A stretch of 64,000 nucleotides of DNA from Deinococcus alpinitundrae. Its GTDB lineage: Bacteria; Deinococcota; Deinococci; Deinococcales; Deinococcaceae. Made by a program: the position numbers and the translations under genes. The notes below the pieces were generated by a model, which saw only the letters and a program-made list of their open reading frames with translations, did not search any database and was not told where the DNA came from. Each line of letters begins with the position of its first letter. The first letter of the stretch is position 1. Location: contig NZ_WXZL01000011.1 of NCBI RefSeq assembly GCF_009982895.1, forward strand, positions 79,382 through 143,381. The letters are read 5' to 3'. Positions 10,293 to 21,171 of this stretch are shown piece after piece.

Positions 10293-11683
10293 GGGTGCCT
10301 CGGCAGGGGGAAGTCGGGAACGGGGGAGGCGTCAAGCAGCGACTGCACCTCGGCGGCGCTGTGCTCGGCAGCCTCGGCCTGGGTGTCGTCGGCAACCTGA
10401 CCGTAACGCACCGGCGTGTAGGCGCTGGTCAGTTGCGAGAGCGGCGCGGCAGCCCCCGGCCAGCGAACGGCAGCACGGCCCAGCAGTTCGGCGGGCGTCT
10501 CGCTCTCCAGGCGATTCAGGCCGTGCCGGGCCAGCAGGCGCAGGGTGGCGGCGTAGGCAGCCCGCACCCGGCCCGTTGGCGCGTCCAGCGGGCCGTCCGG
10601 AGCGCTGGTCAAGGCTGGGCCTTCGGTGTCGTCTTCCGGCAGTTCCTTGAGCCGCAGCACGGCCCAGGCGGCCAGCAGCAGCAGGAGTAAACTCAGCCCC
10701 GCCACCGTCCAGATCAGCCAGGGTGGCAGCGAGAGGGGCAGGTGTGCGGTCTGCCGCTCGCTGCCGCCGCCCGTTCGGGCCGCCTGCTTCGCTGCCGGCT
10801 CGACGATCTGGCCCACCACCCGGTAAAGCTGCTCCGGCTGAAGGAGCAGGCCCAGCACAAACAGGCCTGCCGCCGCCAGCACGCCCAGCGTGGGCAGCAG
10901 CGCCCACCAGTTCAGCGGCTGGCCCTTAACCCGCCGCAGTCGCCACAGCAGCGCCGAGCACAGTGCGGCCACGCCCAGCAGCGGCAGGCTGGCCGCGTCG
11001 AGCAGGGCCTGCAAGCTGCGGTCTGGTCGGAGAGCTGGGGCAGTTCTGGAGGCGGGCCGCTGCGCCGCTTTTATTCCGGCAGCCGGGCGCACCGACGCTG
11101 GCGGCGCGGGCACCCGCTGCACCACGTCGATCGGGGTCCGGTCCAGGTGCGGCAGCGTGGGCCTGGGCAGCAGGGCGAACACCAGCACAAGCGCTGCGAC
11201 GCCCAGCAAAACGGGCCAGCCCTGCCGTAACCAACCCAGAGGTAAGCCGCCCGGACGCGGCCCGCCTTGCGCCCTGAGTCCCGAATCTGCCGACCCGTCC
11301 GGGCCGCCCAGGCCCAGTGCGCCGAGCAGTAGCCCCAGCAGTCCCAGCCCGCTGGGTGCGAGCAGCAATAGGCCTGCCGGGAGCGCCAGCGCCCAGCGCC
11401 TTCCGTCTCGGACTGCGCCTGTACTGAGCGCCAGCAGCAGCGAGAGTGGCCCGGTCACCACGAACATCAAGGCCGCGCTTTTTAAATCGGGGAAGTGGGA
11501 CAGTGCGGCCAGCAGGGCCAGCAGCAACAAGCTCAGCGCCAGAACGCCTGCCGGTACGCCGCCTTTCCAGCGGCCCACACCCAGGGCTACCGCTAGGCTT
11601 TGCAGGAGGCACAACCACCAGGGTTGCCAGCCCAGCGCGGTCCAGGGCAGACCGGCGAGCAACAGCGGTCGTATCGGCATCAC
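10289..11683 (-). CDS. DUF4129-containing membrane protein
   Basis: A 464-residue integral membrane protein with about five N-terminal hydrophobic helices up to residue 175, a Pro/Ala-rich extracytoplasmic stretch, two more membrane segments (about 230-270 and 325-350) and a cytoplasmic C-terminal domain. The end (YAATLRLLARHGLNRLESET, then YTPVRYGQ) matches the DUF4129 pattern seen in transglutaminase-linked membrane proteins. No transglutaminase Cys-His-Asp domain is present. As first gene of the operon it may anchor the MoxR/DUF58 machinery. The start may be 11683 or the next Met at 11680. Confidence 0.78.
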
Positions 11684-11824
11684 TGTCAGTATGCTGTCCA
11701 GGCCGCCGAAGTTGCCGGTCGAGTGTGCCCGTCAGCGCAGTTTGCTGCCCGGCGCGCTCAACATACAAAAGGAAGCGCCCGAGTGACCCCGGACGCTCCA
11801 GTGCTGCGCTCGGCGAGCAGCGGC

Positions 11825-12001
11825 TCAGCCCTCGTTTTCCTGACTCTCGCCCATGTTGCTGCTGGGCGGATCGGAGGTGATCATGCTGCCCATCACCTCG
11901 ACGTCGTGGGCGTCCAGGCCCTTTTTCCGGGCGCTCTCGGGGGCTTCGGGCAGGTCCTGCGGTTTGGGGGCGTCGGAATTGATGCCGTGGTTGTCGGTCA
12001 T
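11825..12001 (-). CDS. Small hydrophilic protein, 58 residues
   Basis: A short acidic, disorder-prone protein (MTDNHGINSDAPKPQDLPEA at the start, DPPSSNMGESQENEG at the end) with no cysteine or membrane segment. AGGAGGG lies eight bases before the ATG at 12001, a strong ribosome binding site that supports a real gene. It is upstream of and in the same direction as the DUF4129 operon, about 140 bases away. I do not recognise a family. Confidence 0.7.
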   Translation of the reverse strand: MTDNHGINSDAPKPQDLPEAPESARKKGLDAHDVEVMGSMITSDPPSSNMGESQENEG

Positions 12002-12153
12002 GGGAAGGTCCCTCCTGCGCCGCAGCCTAGCGTCTGGGCAGTTGTTTGGGCCACCTCACCTGCCTTGACCGGACGTTTAGGCAGCCGCACGGGAGCGCTC
12101 ATACGGAGTGAGGATCAACCCATGCGGTTTGGCGGAATTGGAGCCAGACCGCA

Positions 12154-12177
12154 AAACACCCCCGCGCGGGGCGGGGG
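12154..12177 (-). terminator. Terminator after phoH
   Basis: On the minus strand CCCCCGC-CCCGC-GCGGGGG (12177-12159) is a 7-bp perfect stem followed by TGTTTTG. It lies 17 bases after the phoH stop. Its flanks resemble a second hairpin upstream of phoH near 13357-13404. Confidence 0.6.
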
Positions 12178-12193
12178 CAGTCGGAGCAAAGTC

Positions 12194-13225
<1,032 letters not shown>

Positions 13226-13591
13226 AATCGCTCCTGTTAGCAACGGGAAAGCCGAGCGGCGGGGAAAGGGCAGAGGGAAAGACTGGATGAAAGATCTCAG
13301 AAACGAAGCGCACCCAGACGACAAGATGGCCAGATGAGCAGTTGCCAGAGCGCAAGGCGGCCAGACGGCAAAGCTCCCCCCGGTGCGCGGCGGGGGGCAG
13401 TCGGCAGGGCGGCGTTTCTGATGCCTGCCATTTTCCGTCGCCGCCGCGTTTGGGGCCGTGCGCTGATCTACATTTCTGTGGCTCGGGTCTTGCCTTCTCT
13501 GCACTCCCCCAGAATTCTGACGGCAGGGTGAAGCAATGCCATGCGTCGGGTGGCCTACGCCGGATTGCCGTAAGCGGCTAGACTGGGAGCT
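13226..13591. other. Gap between phoH and aroE
   Basis: No gene is evident. A GC-rich hairpin (CCCCCC/GGGGGG around 13375-13398) sits in sequence similar to that of the phoH terminator: CCAGAC-G-GCAAA before it and GCAGTCGG after it. A TAGACT box at 13579-13584 lies seven bases before the GTG of aroE. The region also presumably carries the phoH promoter on the minus strand, which I could not pin down. Confidence 0.5.
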
Positions 13592-14494
13592 GTGATGAGT
13601 GAGGAAGACAGCGTGGCAGGTCGCTCAGCGCAGACCTACCTGTTTGCCGATCCTGTGTCGCACACCCTGTCGCCGGTGATGCACAACGCGGCCTTCGCCG
13701 CCTGCCGCCTGCCGGGTGTGTACCAGGCCCGCCGGGTGCCGCCTGCCGAACTGGGCGCGGCCATCGCCGGGCTGAGAGCGCCGGGCGTGCTGGGCGCGAA
13801 TCTGACCATTCCCCACAAGGAAACGGCGCTGGCGCATATGGACTCGCTCAGCGGCGCGGCGCGGGCCATCGGGGCCATCAACACCATCATCCATCAGGGT
13901 GGCCACCTGCGCGGCGACAACACCGACGCGCCGGGTCTGGCCGCAGCGCTCAGGGAAGCGGGCGATCCGGGCGGCCCCACCGTGGTGCTGGGCGCGGGCG
14001 GCGCGGCGCGGGCGGCGGTGTACGCCCTGCGACTTCAGGAGCGGCAGGTGTTCGTGGTCAACCGGACCCTGGCGCGGGCGCGCGCGCTCACGGCGGCGCT
14101 GGGCGGTGAGGCGCTGGACCGGGCCAGCGTGCCCTGGTCGCAGGTGGCCCTGATCGTCAACGCCTCCAGCGCGGGCCTGAACGACCCGGCCCAGACGCCG
14201 CTGCCGGAATTCGACTTCGCTGCCCTGCTGCCCACCGCGCTCGTCTACGACATGGTCTACAAGCCCGGCGAGACCCGCTTGATGCGCGAAGCCCGCGCGG
14301 CAGGCCTGCGCGCCGAGAACGGCCTGGGCATGCTGGCCCAGCAGGCACGCCTGGCGTTCGTCGCCTGGACCGGCTGTCAGGTCGGCGTCGAGGTGTTTGT
14401 AGAGGCCCTGCGCCAGCATGGTGTGGGCCAGAAGGAAGTGGGCCCAGTTGAGCTGGACGGCGCTGAGCTGAAGCGGGGAACGCCGACACTGTGA
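13592..14494 (+). CDS. aroE: Shikimate dehydrogenase
   Basis: A 300-residue NADPH-dependent reductase of the chorismate pathway (3-dehydroshikimate to shikimate). The substrate domain opens with VSHTLSPVMHNAAF and has the catalytic Lys/Asp blocks GANLTIPHKE and GDNTDAPGL. The nucleotide-binding domain has VVLGAGGAARAAVYAL, followed by VVNRTLARA, the NRT motif of AroE. The start is the GTG at 13592 or the ATG at 13595; TAGACT seven bases before the GTG suggests a leaderless mRNA. The stop overlaps the following kinase gene by four bases (GTGA), an unusual pairing. Confidence 0.92.
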   Translation: MMSEEDSVAGRSAQTYLFADPVSHTLSPVMHNAAFAACRLPGVYQARRVPPAELGAAIAGLRAPGVLGANLTIPHKETALAHMDSLSGAARAIGAINTIIHQGGHLRGDNTDAPGLAAALREAGDPGGPTVVLGAGGAARAAVYALRLQERQVFVVNRTLARARALTAALGGEALDRASVPWSQVALIVNASSAGLNDPAQTPLPEFDFAALLPTALVYDMVYKPGETRLMREARAAGLRAENGLGMLAQQARLAFVAWTGCQVGVEVFVEALRQHGVGQKEVGPVELDGAELKRGTPTL

Positions 14495-17400
14495 GTGCTC
14501 CTCAGCTGCCCCAGTACCGGCTGGCCCTGCGGATCACGCCGCTGGCGGTCCTGCTGTTGGTGCTGCTGCTCTCGGCGTTTCTGGCGATGTTGGTGGGCTA
14601 CTTCGTGGCCGAGCAGCAGCGCGCCCGCTTTCAGCGCGAGGTCGCGACCTTCGACGCCAGCCTGACGCGGCGGCTCGACAGCTACGTCAACGTAATGATC
14701 TCCACGCGGGCACTGTGGAGTACCGGAGCCGACATCGACCGTGCCACCTTCGGACGCTATGTCAAGGACCTCGATCTGCCGCAACGCCTGCCCGGCGCGC
14801 GCACGCTGGGCTTTGCCCGCTGGGTGCCGCCTGGCCTGCTGGCCACTTACGTTCAGGATCAGCGCAGAAGTGTACCGGACTTCACAGTGCATCCGCGCTC
14901 GGTGGGCAATCAGGTGCCGGTGACGTTCTCCGAGCCGCCCAGCCGCATCCCCGCGCCGCTGGGCTTTGACATGTACAGTGAGCCGCTGCGCCGAGCCGCC
15001 ATCGACGAGGCCCGCCGCCTGAATGAGGCGGTCGCCACCGCGCCGCTGCAACTCGTCAACGATCTGGGGGGTCCGGCCCAGCCTGCTGTCATACTGTTTC
15101 TGCCGGTGCCACGCGGCGGGTCGCTCTACGGGTTCGTCTATATCCCGGTGCGCCTCAGCGAGCTGGTGACCAGCTTACGCAGCGATCAACGCCGGGCCAC
15201 CAACCTCACCCTCGAACTCCAGATCCGTGACGGCGCCTTACCGCTTTACGGCAGCGTCACGCCCGGCGCGCCTTTTCAGCACACTTCCCGCATCGCGGTG
15301 GCGGGGCGCACCTGGACCGTAACGCACGCCGCGCCCGCCAGTTTCGGGCGTGACTGGGCGGTCGCCGCGCCCTGGCTGGTCCTGCTGGCCGGCCTGCTGG
15401 CTGGCAGCTTCGCCGCCCTGCTGTTTCAGGCCCAGGTGCGCGCCCGGCTGCGTGCCGAGGACGTCAGCCGCTCGCTGGCCCTGTCGCGCGCCAGCCTGGA
15501 GCGGGCGCGGGCCGAGTTCGAGGCGATCTTCCGCTCGATGCACGACACCGCCGTCTTTACCGACACCAACAATCTGGTGCTCTACGCCAACGACGCCCTG
15601 GAAGCCCAGTTCGGCTACGCGCCCCACGAGTTGCGCGGCCAGAGCGTCGCTGTGCTGCACGCCGACGGTCGGGTGGACCGCAGCAGCACCCTGGAGCGGG
15701 TCACGACCGTGTACTGCCGCCGCAGTGGCCAGCGCTTCTACGGCGAGATGCAGCGCAGTGCCGTCAGAAACGAGCGCGGCGAGGTCATCGGCAGTCTGGA
15801 AGTCATTCACGACATCACCGAGCGCATTGACGCCGAGCGTGCCCTCAAGGCCGGGGAGCGGCGCTACCAGGGCGTGCTGGAAGCGGTGCCGTACCCGCTG
15901 TGGGTGACCAGCAACGGCGACGAGGTGGCCTACCGCAACGTCAAGTACCAGCAGACCTTCGGCGAGGCGATGATCCGCGACGTGCTGCACCCCGAGGACC
16001 GCCCGGCCCTGGAACGCGCTTGGCAGGCGTCGGTCAACGGCGCGCAGACGATGGTGCTGGAGTTGAGACTCCAGGTGGCCGCCGCCTACCGCTACTTCGT
16101 GCTGGTGGGCGCGCCGATTCTAGATGCGGGCGGGCAGGTCAGTGAGTGGGTCTTCTCGGTCAGCGACGTGCATGACCGCCTGCAAGCCGAGCGGCTGGCC
16201 CTGCACAACGAGGAACGCTACCGGGGGGTCTTGGAAGGCATGCCGCAGATCGTGTGGCTGACCGATGCCCAGGGTCAGCCGACCTATTTCAACCGCCGCT
16301 GGCACGACTACGTGGGCGACGAACGCGCCACCGACAGCTTTCTGGACGCCCTGCACCCGGACGACCGCCCGGAATTCAGCCGCCGCTGGGCGCAGGCGCT
16401 GGCCAGCCACGAGCTGTTCGAGTTCGAACACCGTCTGCTGGGCGCGGGCGGCGTCTACCACACCTTCGTGACCCGCAGCGTCGCCATTCACGGCGGACAG
16501 GGCCAACTGCTCGAATGGGTGGGCACCAGCACCGACATCGACGATCAGGTGTACGCCGAGTGGAGTTCGCGGCTGCTGGCGGCCATCAGCGGGCAGCTCA
16601 TCGGCGGCGAGGGCAGGCTGCCGGACAGCGGCGTGCCGGGCCTGCGCGCGGCGCTCAGCTTGATGAACGAGCGCTTCACGTCGCTCTCGGCCTTGTGGAT
16701 CAAGTACGCCTCGGGCCAGCTGGCCTCCCCGATCAGTCAGGTGCGCGGGCATGTGCGCGAGGTGCTGCTGCTTTCACACGCCGACGTGCGGGCAGGCGCG
16801 CAGCAGGCGCTGACCAGCACCGACCCGGTGATCGTCGAGGGCGAGGCGCTGCTCGAAAGTAACCTCTCGGGCCTGCTGCTGATCCCGCTGGGCGGCAAGC
16901 GGCTTCAGGGCGGCAACGAGGCCATGCTGCTGGCGCTGGGCTTCCGGCAAAAAATCCGTGACCGCGACCTGGAACTCGCCCAGGAACTCGCCAGCCGCCT
17001 GAGCGTGGCCCTGGAAAGCGCCCAGCTCTCGCGGCGGGTGCGCGAGGCCCAGGAAGAACTGCGCGAACTCAATGCTTCCCTGGAGGAGCGGGTGGCCCAG
17101 CGCACCACCGAACTCGAGGAAGCCAACCGCGAACTCGAAGCCTTCAGCTACAGCGTCTCGCACGATCTGCGCACGCCGCTGCGCCACATCGTCGGGTTTT
17201 CCGATCTGCTCCAGAAGGATGCGGGCAGCACGCTCGGTCCGCGTGGGCAGCGTTACATGGGCATCATCGGTGACGCGGCCTCGCGGATGGGCCAGCTGAT
17301 CGACGACCTGCTCGAATTCTCGCGGATGGGCCGCCAGGAAATGCGCCAGGGTCAGGTGGCGCTCAGTGGGCTGGTGGCCGAGGTCATCGCCGAACTCCAG

Positions 17401-17886
17401 CTCAGCTCGCCGGGCCGCGAAGCGCGCTGGGACGTGGGCGACTTGCCCCAGGTGCGCGGCGACGCCTCGCTGCTCCGGCAGGTGCTGCTCAACTTGCTCG
17501 GCAACGCCGTGAAGTACAGCGCCAAGGCCGAGCAACCCACCGTGCGCTTGCGGGCCGTCCAAACCGATACCCAGACGACCCTGGAAGTGCGCGACAACGG
17601 GGTGGGCTTCGATCCGCTCTACGCCGATAAGCTGTTCGGGGTCTTCCAGCGCCTGCACCGCGCTGATGAGTTCGAGGGCAGCGGCATCGGGCTGGCCAAT
17701 GTCCGGCGCATCGTGCTGCGCCACGGCGGCAGCGTCTGGGCCGAGAGCCGCCTGGGCGAGGGCGCGACCTTTTACGTGGCCCTGCCGCGCTCGCCAGAGA
17801 ACTCAGGCGCAGCGGCAGCGCAGCCTACCGAGCAGGATCGGATTCAGGCCGTCGCCTCCGGTGTGGAGAGGACAGCCGAGGACTGA
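14491..17886 (+). CDS. CHASE/PAS sensor histidine kinase
   Basis: An 1131-residue membrane kinase. A first membrane helix (about 16-45) and a second (about 290-312) enclose an extracytoplasmic CHASE-type sensor domain. Three PAS domains follow (about 335-450, 455-570 and 580-690), then a GAF-like region (about 695-845), a short coiled coil, HisKA with phosphoacceptor His891 in SYSVSHDLRTPLRH, and HATPase_c (NLLGNAVKYSAK, VRDNGVGFDP, GSGIGLANVRRIV). The end of the kinase resembles that of bacteriophytochromes, but there is no phytochrome chromophore domain. No response regulator is adjacent, so the partner is elsewhere. It is translationally coupled to aroE. Confidence 0.88.
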   Translation: MSAPQLPQYRLALRITPLAVLLLVLLLSAFLAMLVGYFVAEQQRARFQREVATFDASLTRRLDSYVNVMISTRALWSTGADIDRATFGRYVKDLDLPQRLPGARTLGFARWVPPGLLATYVQDQRRSVPDFTVHPRSVGNQVPVTFSEPPSRIPAPLGFDMYSEPLRRAAIDEARRLNEAVATAPLQLVNDLGGPAQPAVILFLPVPRGGSLYGFVYIPVRLSELVTSLRSDQRRATNLTLELQIRDGALPLYGSVTPGAPFQHTSRIAVAGRTWTVTHAAPASFGRDWAVAAPWLVLLAGLLAGSFAALLFQAQVRARLRAEDVSRSLALSRASLERARAEFEAIFRSMHDTAVFTDTNNLVLYANDALEAQFGYAPHELRGQSVAVLHADGRVDRSSTLERVTTVYCRRSGQRFYGEMQRSAVRNERGEVIGSLEVIHDITERIDAERALKAGERRYQGVLEAVPYPLWVTSNGDEVAYRNVKYQQTFGEAMIRDVLHPEDRPALERAWQASVNGAQTMVLELRLQVAAAYRYFVLVGAPILDAGGQVSEWVFSVSDVHDRLQAERLALHNEERYRGVLEGMPQIVWLTDAQGQPTYFNRRWHDYVGDERATDSFLDALHPDDRPEFSRRWAQALASHELFEFEHRLLGAGGVYHTFVTRSVAIHGGQGQLLEWVGTSTDIDDQVYAEWSSRLLAAISGQLIGGEGRLPDSGVPGLRAALSLMNERFTSLSALWIKYASGQLASPISQVRGHVREVLLLSHADVRAGAQQALTSTDPVIVEGEALLESNLSGLLLIPLGGKRLQGGNEAMLLALGFRQKIRDRDLELAQELASRLSVALESAQLSRRVREAQEELRELNASLEERVAQRTTELEEANRELEAFSYSVSHDLRTPLRHIVGFSDLLQKDAGSTLGPRGQRYMGIIGDAASRMGQLIDDLLEFSRMGRQEMRQGQVALSGLVAEVIAELQLSSPGREARWDVGDLPQVRGDASLLRQVLLNLLGNAVKYSAKAEQPTVRLRAVQTDTQTTLEVRDNGVGFDPLYADKLFGVFQRLHRADEFEGSGIGLANVRRIVLRHGGSVWAESRLGEGATFYVALPRSPENSGAAAAQPTEQDRIQAVASGVERTAED

Positions 17887-18022
17887 TAACCACTCGGGCT
17901 GCTCTCAGGCCGAGCGGGCAGGCCATTCGGGAAGCGCCAGTGCAGAACTCTGCGTGTTTACGGGCATAAAGCCGCGTTCGCCTTTGTCTGGCAAGTGGCG
18001 GCGTTACTGATCGAAATCAGGA

Positions 18023-19456
18023 TCAGGGGTGCAGAAAATGCTGGGCTGCCTGCTGGTCGCTGCGCCCGGCTGCCTGCGCTACCACCGGGTCGGGATCGCG
18101 GCGGAGCTGGTCGCGAAACGCTTCACCCAGCTCCGGGCGCGAGGCCACACTCAGGCGCACGCCCGCATCGGGGTCGGCAGCCAGGCGGCTCAGCTGCTCC
18201 GGGGTCAGGGCCGGGTGCAGGGCGGCGGCGCGGCGTACCCCGGCGTTGGTATCGCTGCACAGCCGTGCCAGCACGCTGGGAGCCGACTGCTGGCCCAGGG
18301 CGGTGGCGCGGCGCACCTCGGCGTTGGGGTCTTCGGTGAGCTTGAGGAGGCGCACCTCGCCCAGATCGGGCCGCACCGCCAGCACCGTCCGCACGGCGGC
18401 GTCCTCGTCGGTCATCAGCACGTCCAGCGCCGCGCCGGGCAGATTGAGGGCGCTGGCGACGTGCAGCCGAATGTCCTGCTCGGGCGCGTGGGCGAGCCGC
18501 ACCACCGCCTCGTCGGGCAAATCGTCGCGCTCCAGGAGTGCCCGGCGCACCGGTTCGGCCTCGTCGTGTGAGAGGCGCAGCAAGGTGTCCGGCCCCAGGT
18601 TGGGGCGGCGGGCCAGGGCGGCACGCACGTCCGGGTCGGGGTCCTGCTCGGCGCGGCGCAGCCAGTCTTGCGGCACGGCCCAGGCTTGCAGCGTGGCGGC
18701 CCGCACGCTGACATCGTCACTGTTCATCAGTTGCTCGCGCAGTGCGGGCGGCAGATCAAGGCGGCGGGCCAGCACCGAGAGCACGTCCGAGTCGGTGTCG
18801 CCTGCCAGCCGCGCGATCAGCGCCAGCGGCAAATCCAATCGGCGGGCCACGTGCGCCCGGACCAGGCTGTGCGAATCGCGCACCAGACCGCTGAGCAGGC
18901 CTTCCGGCACGTCGTCTCTAAGCGCCACCGCCTTGCGGACATCGTAGTCGTCGTCGCTGGCGAGCTTGCCGAGCAGATCCGGCGGCAGGTCGGGACGTTG
19001 GGCGGCGGCCTCGCGCACCTGCCACAGCCCGCTTTCCGAGAGCATCCGAATGCGCGCCTCGCTGAGCTGTGGCCGGCGCGCCACCGCCAGCACTGCGTTC
19101 ACACTCTCATGACGCAGGGCCGCGTCCAGCACCCAGTCCGGGGCGTCCGGTAGGGCTGCTAGTGCGGCTACGCCCACATCGGGAAACTCGGAGAGCAGGT
19201 GCGGGCGCGCCAGTCGTAGCAGGGTCAGGGCCGGGTTATGCAGCACCTCGGCGGCGAAGCGCTCCGAGAGCAGGCCCAGCAGGTGCGGCGGCGTGTTGGG
19301 GTGGGCGGCCACGGCGGCGCGGACCCGCGTGTCCGGGTGGGCGGCCAGGGTCACCAGTTCCCCGGCGAGCGCACGTGGCTGGCCCGCCGCTTCCAGCGCG
19401 GCCTCCGAGCTGGGCAGGCGGCCCGCAGGCGTGGCGTGGGCGGGTTCGGCGGTCAT
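18023..19456 (-). CDS. Leucine-rich-repeat-variant (LRV) protein
   Basis: A 477-residue protein built from about 17 tandem repeats of roughly 24 residues. The consensus is like LA-D-D--VR-AVA-RPDLPPELL, as in LLGKLASDDDYDVRKAVALR. This is the pattern of the LRV superhelical repeat, known from a few bacterial proteins and expected to make a protein-binding solenoid. There is no signal peptide or membrane segment. The start at 19456 is preferred because TAGAAT at 19469-19464 lies seven bases upstream (leaderless). It is divergent from a HAD phosphatase. LRV proteins elsewhere may carry an iron-sulfur N-terminus, but no cysteine cluster is seen here. The binding partner is unknown. Confidence 0.8.
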   Translation of the reverse strand: MTAEPAHATPAGRLPSSEAALEAAGQPRALAGELVTLAAHPDTRVRAAVAAHPNTPPHLLGLLSERFAAEVLHNPALTLLRLARPHLLSEFPDVGVAALAALPDAPDWVLDAALRHESVNAVLAVARRPQLSEARIRMLSESGLWQVREAAAQRPDLPPDLLGKLASDDDYDVRKAVALRDDVPEGLLSGLVRDSHSLVRAHVARRLDLPLALIARLAGDTDSDVLSVLARRLDLPPALREQLMNSDDVSVRAATLQAWAVPQDWLRRAEQDPDPDVRAALARRPNLGPDTLLRLSHDEAEPVRRALLERDDLPDEAVVRLAHAPEQDIRLHVASALNLPGAALDVLMTDEDAAVRTVLAVRPDLGEVRLLKLTEDPNAEVRRATALGQQSAPSVLARLCSDTNAGVRRAAALHPALTPEQLSRLAADPDAGVRLSVASRPELGEAFRDQLRRDPDPVVAQAAGRSDQQAAQHFLHP

Positions 19457-19514
19457 GCCGGGCATTCTAGAGCAGGGCAGGCCACCGGAACGGGAGGGCT
19501 AGACTGCTCGCATC

Positions 19515-20057
19515 TTGAGCCTCCCCACCCGCCCATTGCTGGTCCTCGATCTGGACGAAACCCTCTGGCACGGTGTCCAGGTGCCGGGCGGCCTGACGTT
19601 GCTGCTGCGCCCACATCTGGCCGAGTTTCTGACGGCGGTGTCCACGGCCTACGATCTGGCTATCTGGACGGCGGCCACCGAGGACTGGATGCTCGAAGGG
19701 CTGGCCGAACTTCGGACCGCCACCGGCTTCGACCTCCCTGCGAGCGCTTTCTTCTTGTGGCACCGGGAGCGCTGCACCTTTCGCCGCAATGCGGAAGGCG
19801 GCTACAGCTTCTGCAAGCCCGCCCGCAAGTTCAAGGCCCGCTGGATTCGTGAGTGCTACCCACCCGAGCGGATTCTGGTGGTCGATGACTGGGCCGAGAA
19901 CTACGCCTGCGGCTACGGCCATCTGGTGCGGGTCAGCGAGTGGCGCGGCGAAGAAGGCGACGACGAGTTGCGGCGGCTCGCGCCGTACCTGCTGTCCATC
20001 GCCGGCGAACCGGACCTGCGCCGACTGGAAAAGCGCGGCTGGCGCTCGAAAGGATAA
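19515..20057 (+). CDS. HAD phosphatase, NLI/CTD-phosphatase-like
   Basis: A 180-residue HAD-superfamily protein with motif I LVLDLDETLW (nucleophile and acid/base Asp), motif II WTAATEDW, a lysine in KPARKFKARW, and motif IV ILVVDDWAENY. The DLDET signature and small cap fit the NIF/CTD small-phosphatase family, which usually acts on phosphoproteins; the bacterial substrate is unknown. The start is a TTG at 19515. A TAGACT box at 19500-19505 is nine bases upstream and there is no Shine-Dalgarno sequence, so a leaderless message is likely. It is divergent from the LRV gene, with about 58 bases between starts. Confidence 0.78.
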   Translation: MSLPTRPLLVLDLDETLWHGVQVPGGLTLLLRPHLAEFLTAVSTAYDLAIWTAATEDWMLEGLAELRTATGFDLPASAFFLWHRERCTFRRNAEGGYSFCKPARKFKARWIRECYPPERILVVDDWAENYACGYGHLVRVSEWRGEEGDDELRRLAPYLLSIAGEPDLRRLEKRGWRSKG

Positions 20058-21170
20058 CTACTGGCCGTCTTCGAGTCTCAGCACATCCCCGAATGGAAAG
20101 CCGCTGTCCTCCAGCCCGCCCGGCGGCACCACCCACAGCGTCGGAGCGCGAGGAGCCTGCGCCGGAAAGTCGCCGTACCCGTCGGTGAGGTAGAGAATCA
20201 CGTCCGGCTCGGCGGTTTCGGCGGCCAGAAAGACGGGCTTAAAATCGGTGCCGCCGCCGCCCTGGGGAGGGGGAATCTCGTCGCCGGGACGCAGTTCAAA
20301 AGGGCCGTACGCCTCGGTGTCGGCGTAGTAGAGGGTGGCCTGCACATGCGGATACGCGCCCAGCACGCCCTGCACCTCGCTGATGAGCGCCCGAACCGCG
20401 TCGTCGTCCACGCTGCCGGAGGTGTCCACCGCGATCAGGGCGCGCAGGCTCTCGTCGTCGAGCGCTTCCAGATACAGCCCGCGCCCGACAAAACGCCGGT
20501 CGAAGCCGCCGAAATCCACTGGGGTCCGCGCCAGGAACCGCCACAGCTGTGATCTCCAGTCGAGCCGCGCACTCTCCAGCCGCCGGAGTTCGCGGTGCAT
20601 GCCGAGGGGGTCGTCGCCCTTGCCGGTCATGGCCTCCACGCTGCGGGCCTGCGCCAGCGCCTGGTCCCATTGCCGCTTGACGTCGCCGGATTTTTCGCCC
20701 TTCGGCGGCACGTCGCCCGGTGGCCCGTCCATCAGGTCGCTGTCGCCGTCGTCACCCTCGCTCTCGCCCAGCGAAACGTAGACCTCCTCCACGCTGAGCT
20801 GCTCCAGATGCTCGTCGCGGGCGGCGTCGGGCGGCACCGGCAGACCCGCCTGCGCCACCATGCCGTTGACGATCAGGTTGGCGGCGCGGTTCCACTTCTG
20901 CTTCTCGCGCGGGCCGCGCCGGGGCACATGCGAGAGGGCCGCGTGCAGCACCTCGTGCAGGAGCAGGCCGTCGAAGCTGTCGGCGGATAAGGTGGCCGCG
21001 TTCTCGGGGTTGACGTACACCCGCTCGCCGTCGGTTCCAGCCAGCAGCACCTCGTGGCTCGGCACGATGTCGGCGTGCAGCAGCAGCGTGGCGAAGAAGG
21101 CGCTCTTGCCGCGCAGCCTGAGCCGCGAGCCGGAAACGAGGCGCTCGAAGGTGGGGTCGGGCCGGGTCAT
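20058..21170 (-). CDS. Metallopeptidase-like VWA protein (DUF2201 type)
   Basis: A 370-residue protein of two parts. The N-terminal half has a zinc-protease-like HEVLHAALSHV motif near residue 71. The C-terminal half is a von Willebrand A-like domain with a MIDAS motif (IAVDTSGSVDDD). Between them is an acidic linker (ESEGDDGDSDLMDGPPGD). Proteins of this layout are encoded beside a MoxR-like AAA ATPase, as here: the ATPase gene is directly upstream with a one-base gap. Such pairs are thought to insert metals or remodel complexes. Peptidase activity is unproven for the family. Confidence 0.82.
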   Translation of the reverse strand: MTRPDPTFERLVSGSRLRLRGKSAFFATLLLHADIVPSHEVLLAGTDGERVYVNPENAATLSADSFDGLLLHEVLHAALSHVPRRGPREKQKWNRAANLIVNGMVAQAGLPVPPDAARDEHLEQLSVEEVYVSLGESEGDDGDSDLMDGPPGDVPPKGEKSGDVKRQWDQALAQARSVEAMTGKGDDPLGMHRELRRLESARLDWRSQLWRFLARTPVDFGGFDRRFVGRGLYLEALDDESLRALIAVDTSGSVDDDAVRALISEVQGVLGAYPHVQATLYYADTEAYGPFELRPGDEIPPPQGGGGTDFKPVFLAAETAEPDVILYLTDGYGDFPAQAPRAPTLWVVPPGGLEDSGFPFGDVLRLEDGQ

Positions 21171-21171
21171 C

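Noticed and set aside
17955..17966. TTACGGGCATAA, resembling half-sites of the radiation-response motif
   Set aside because: The spacing between the half-sites is 2 rather than 7, and it is not in a promoter.
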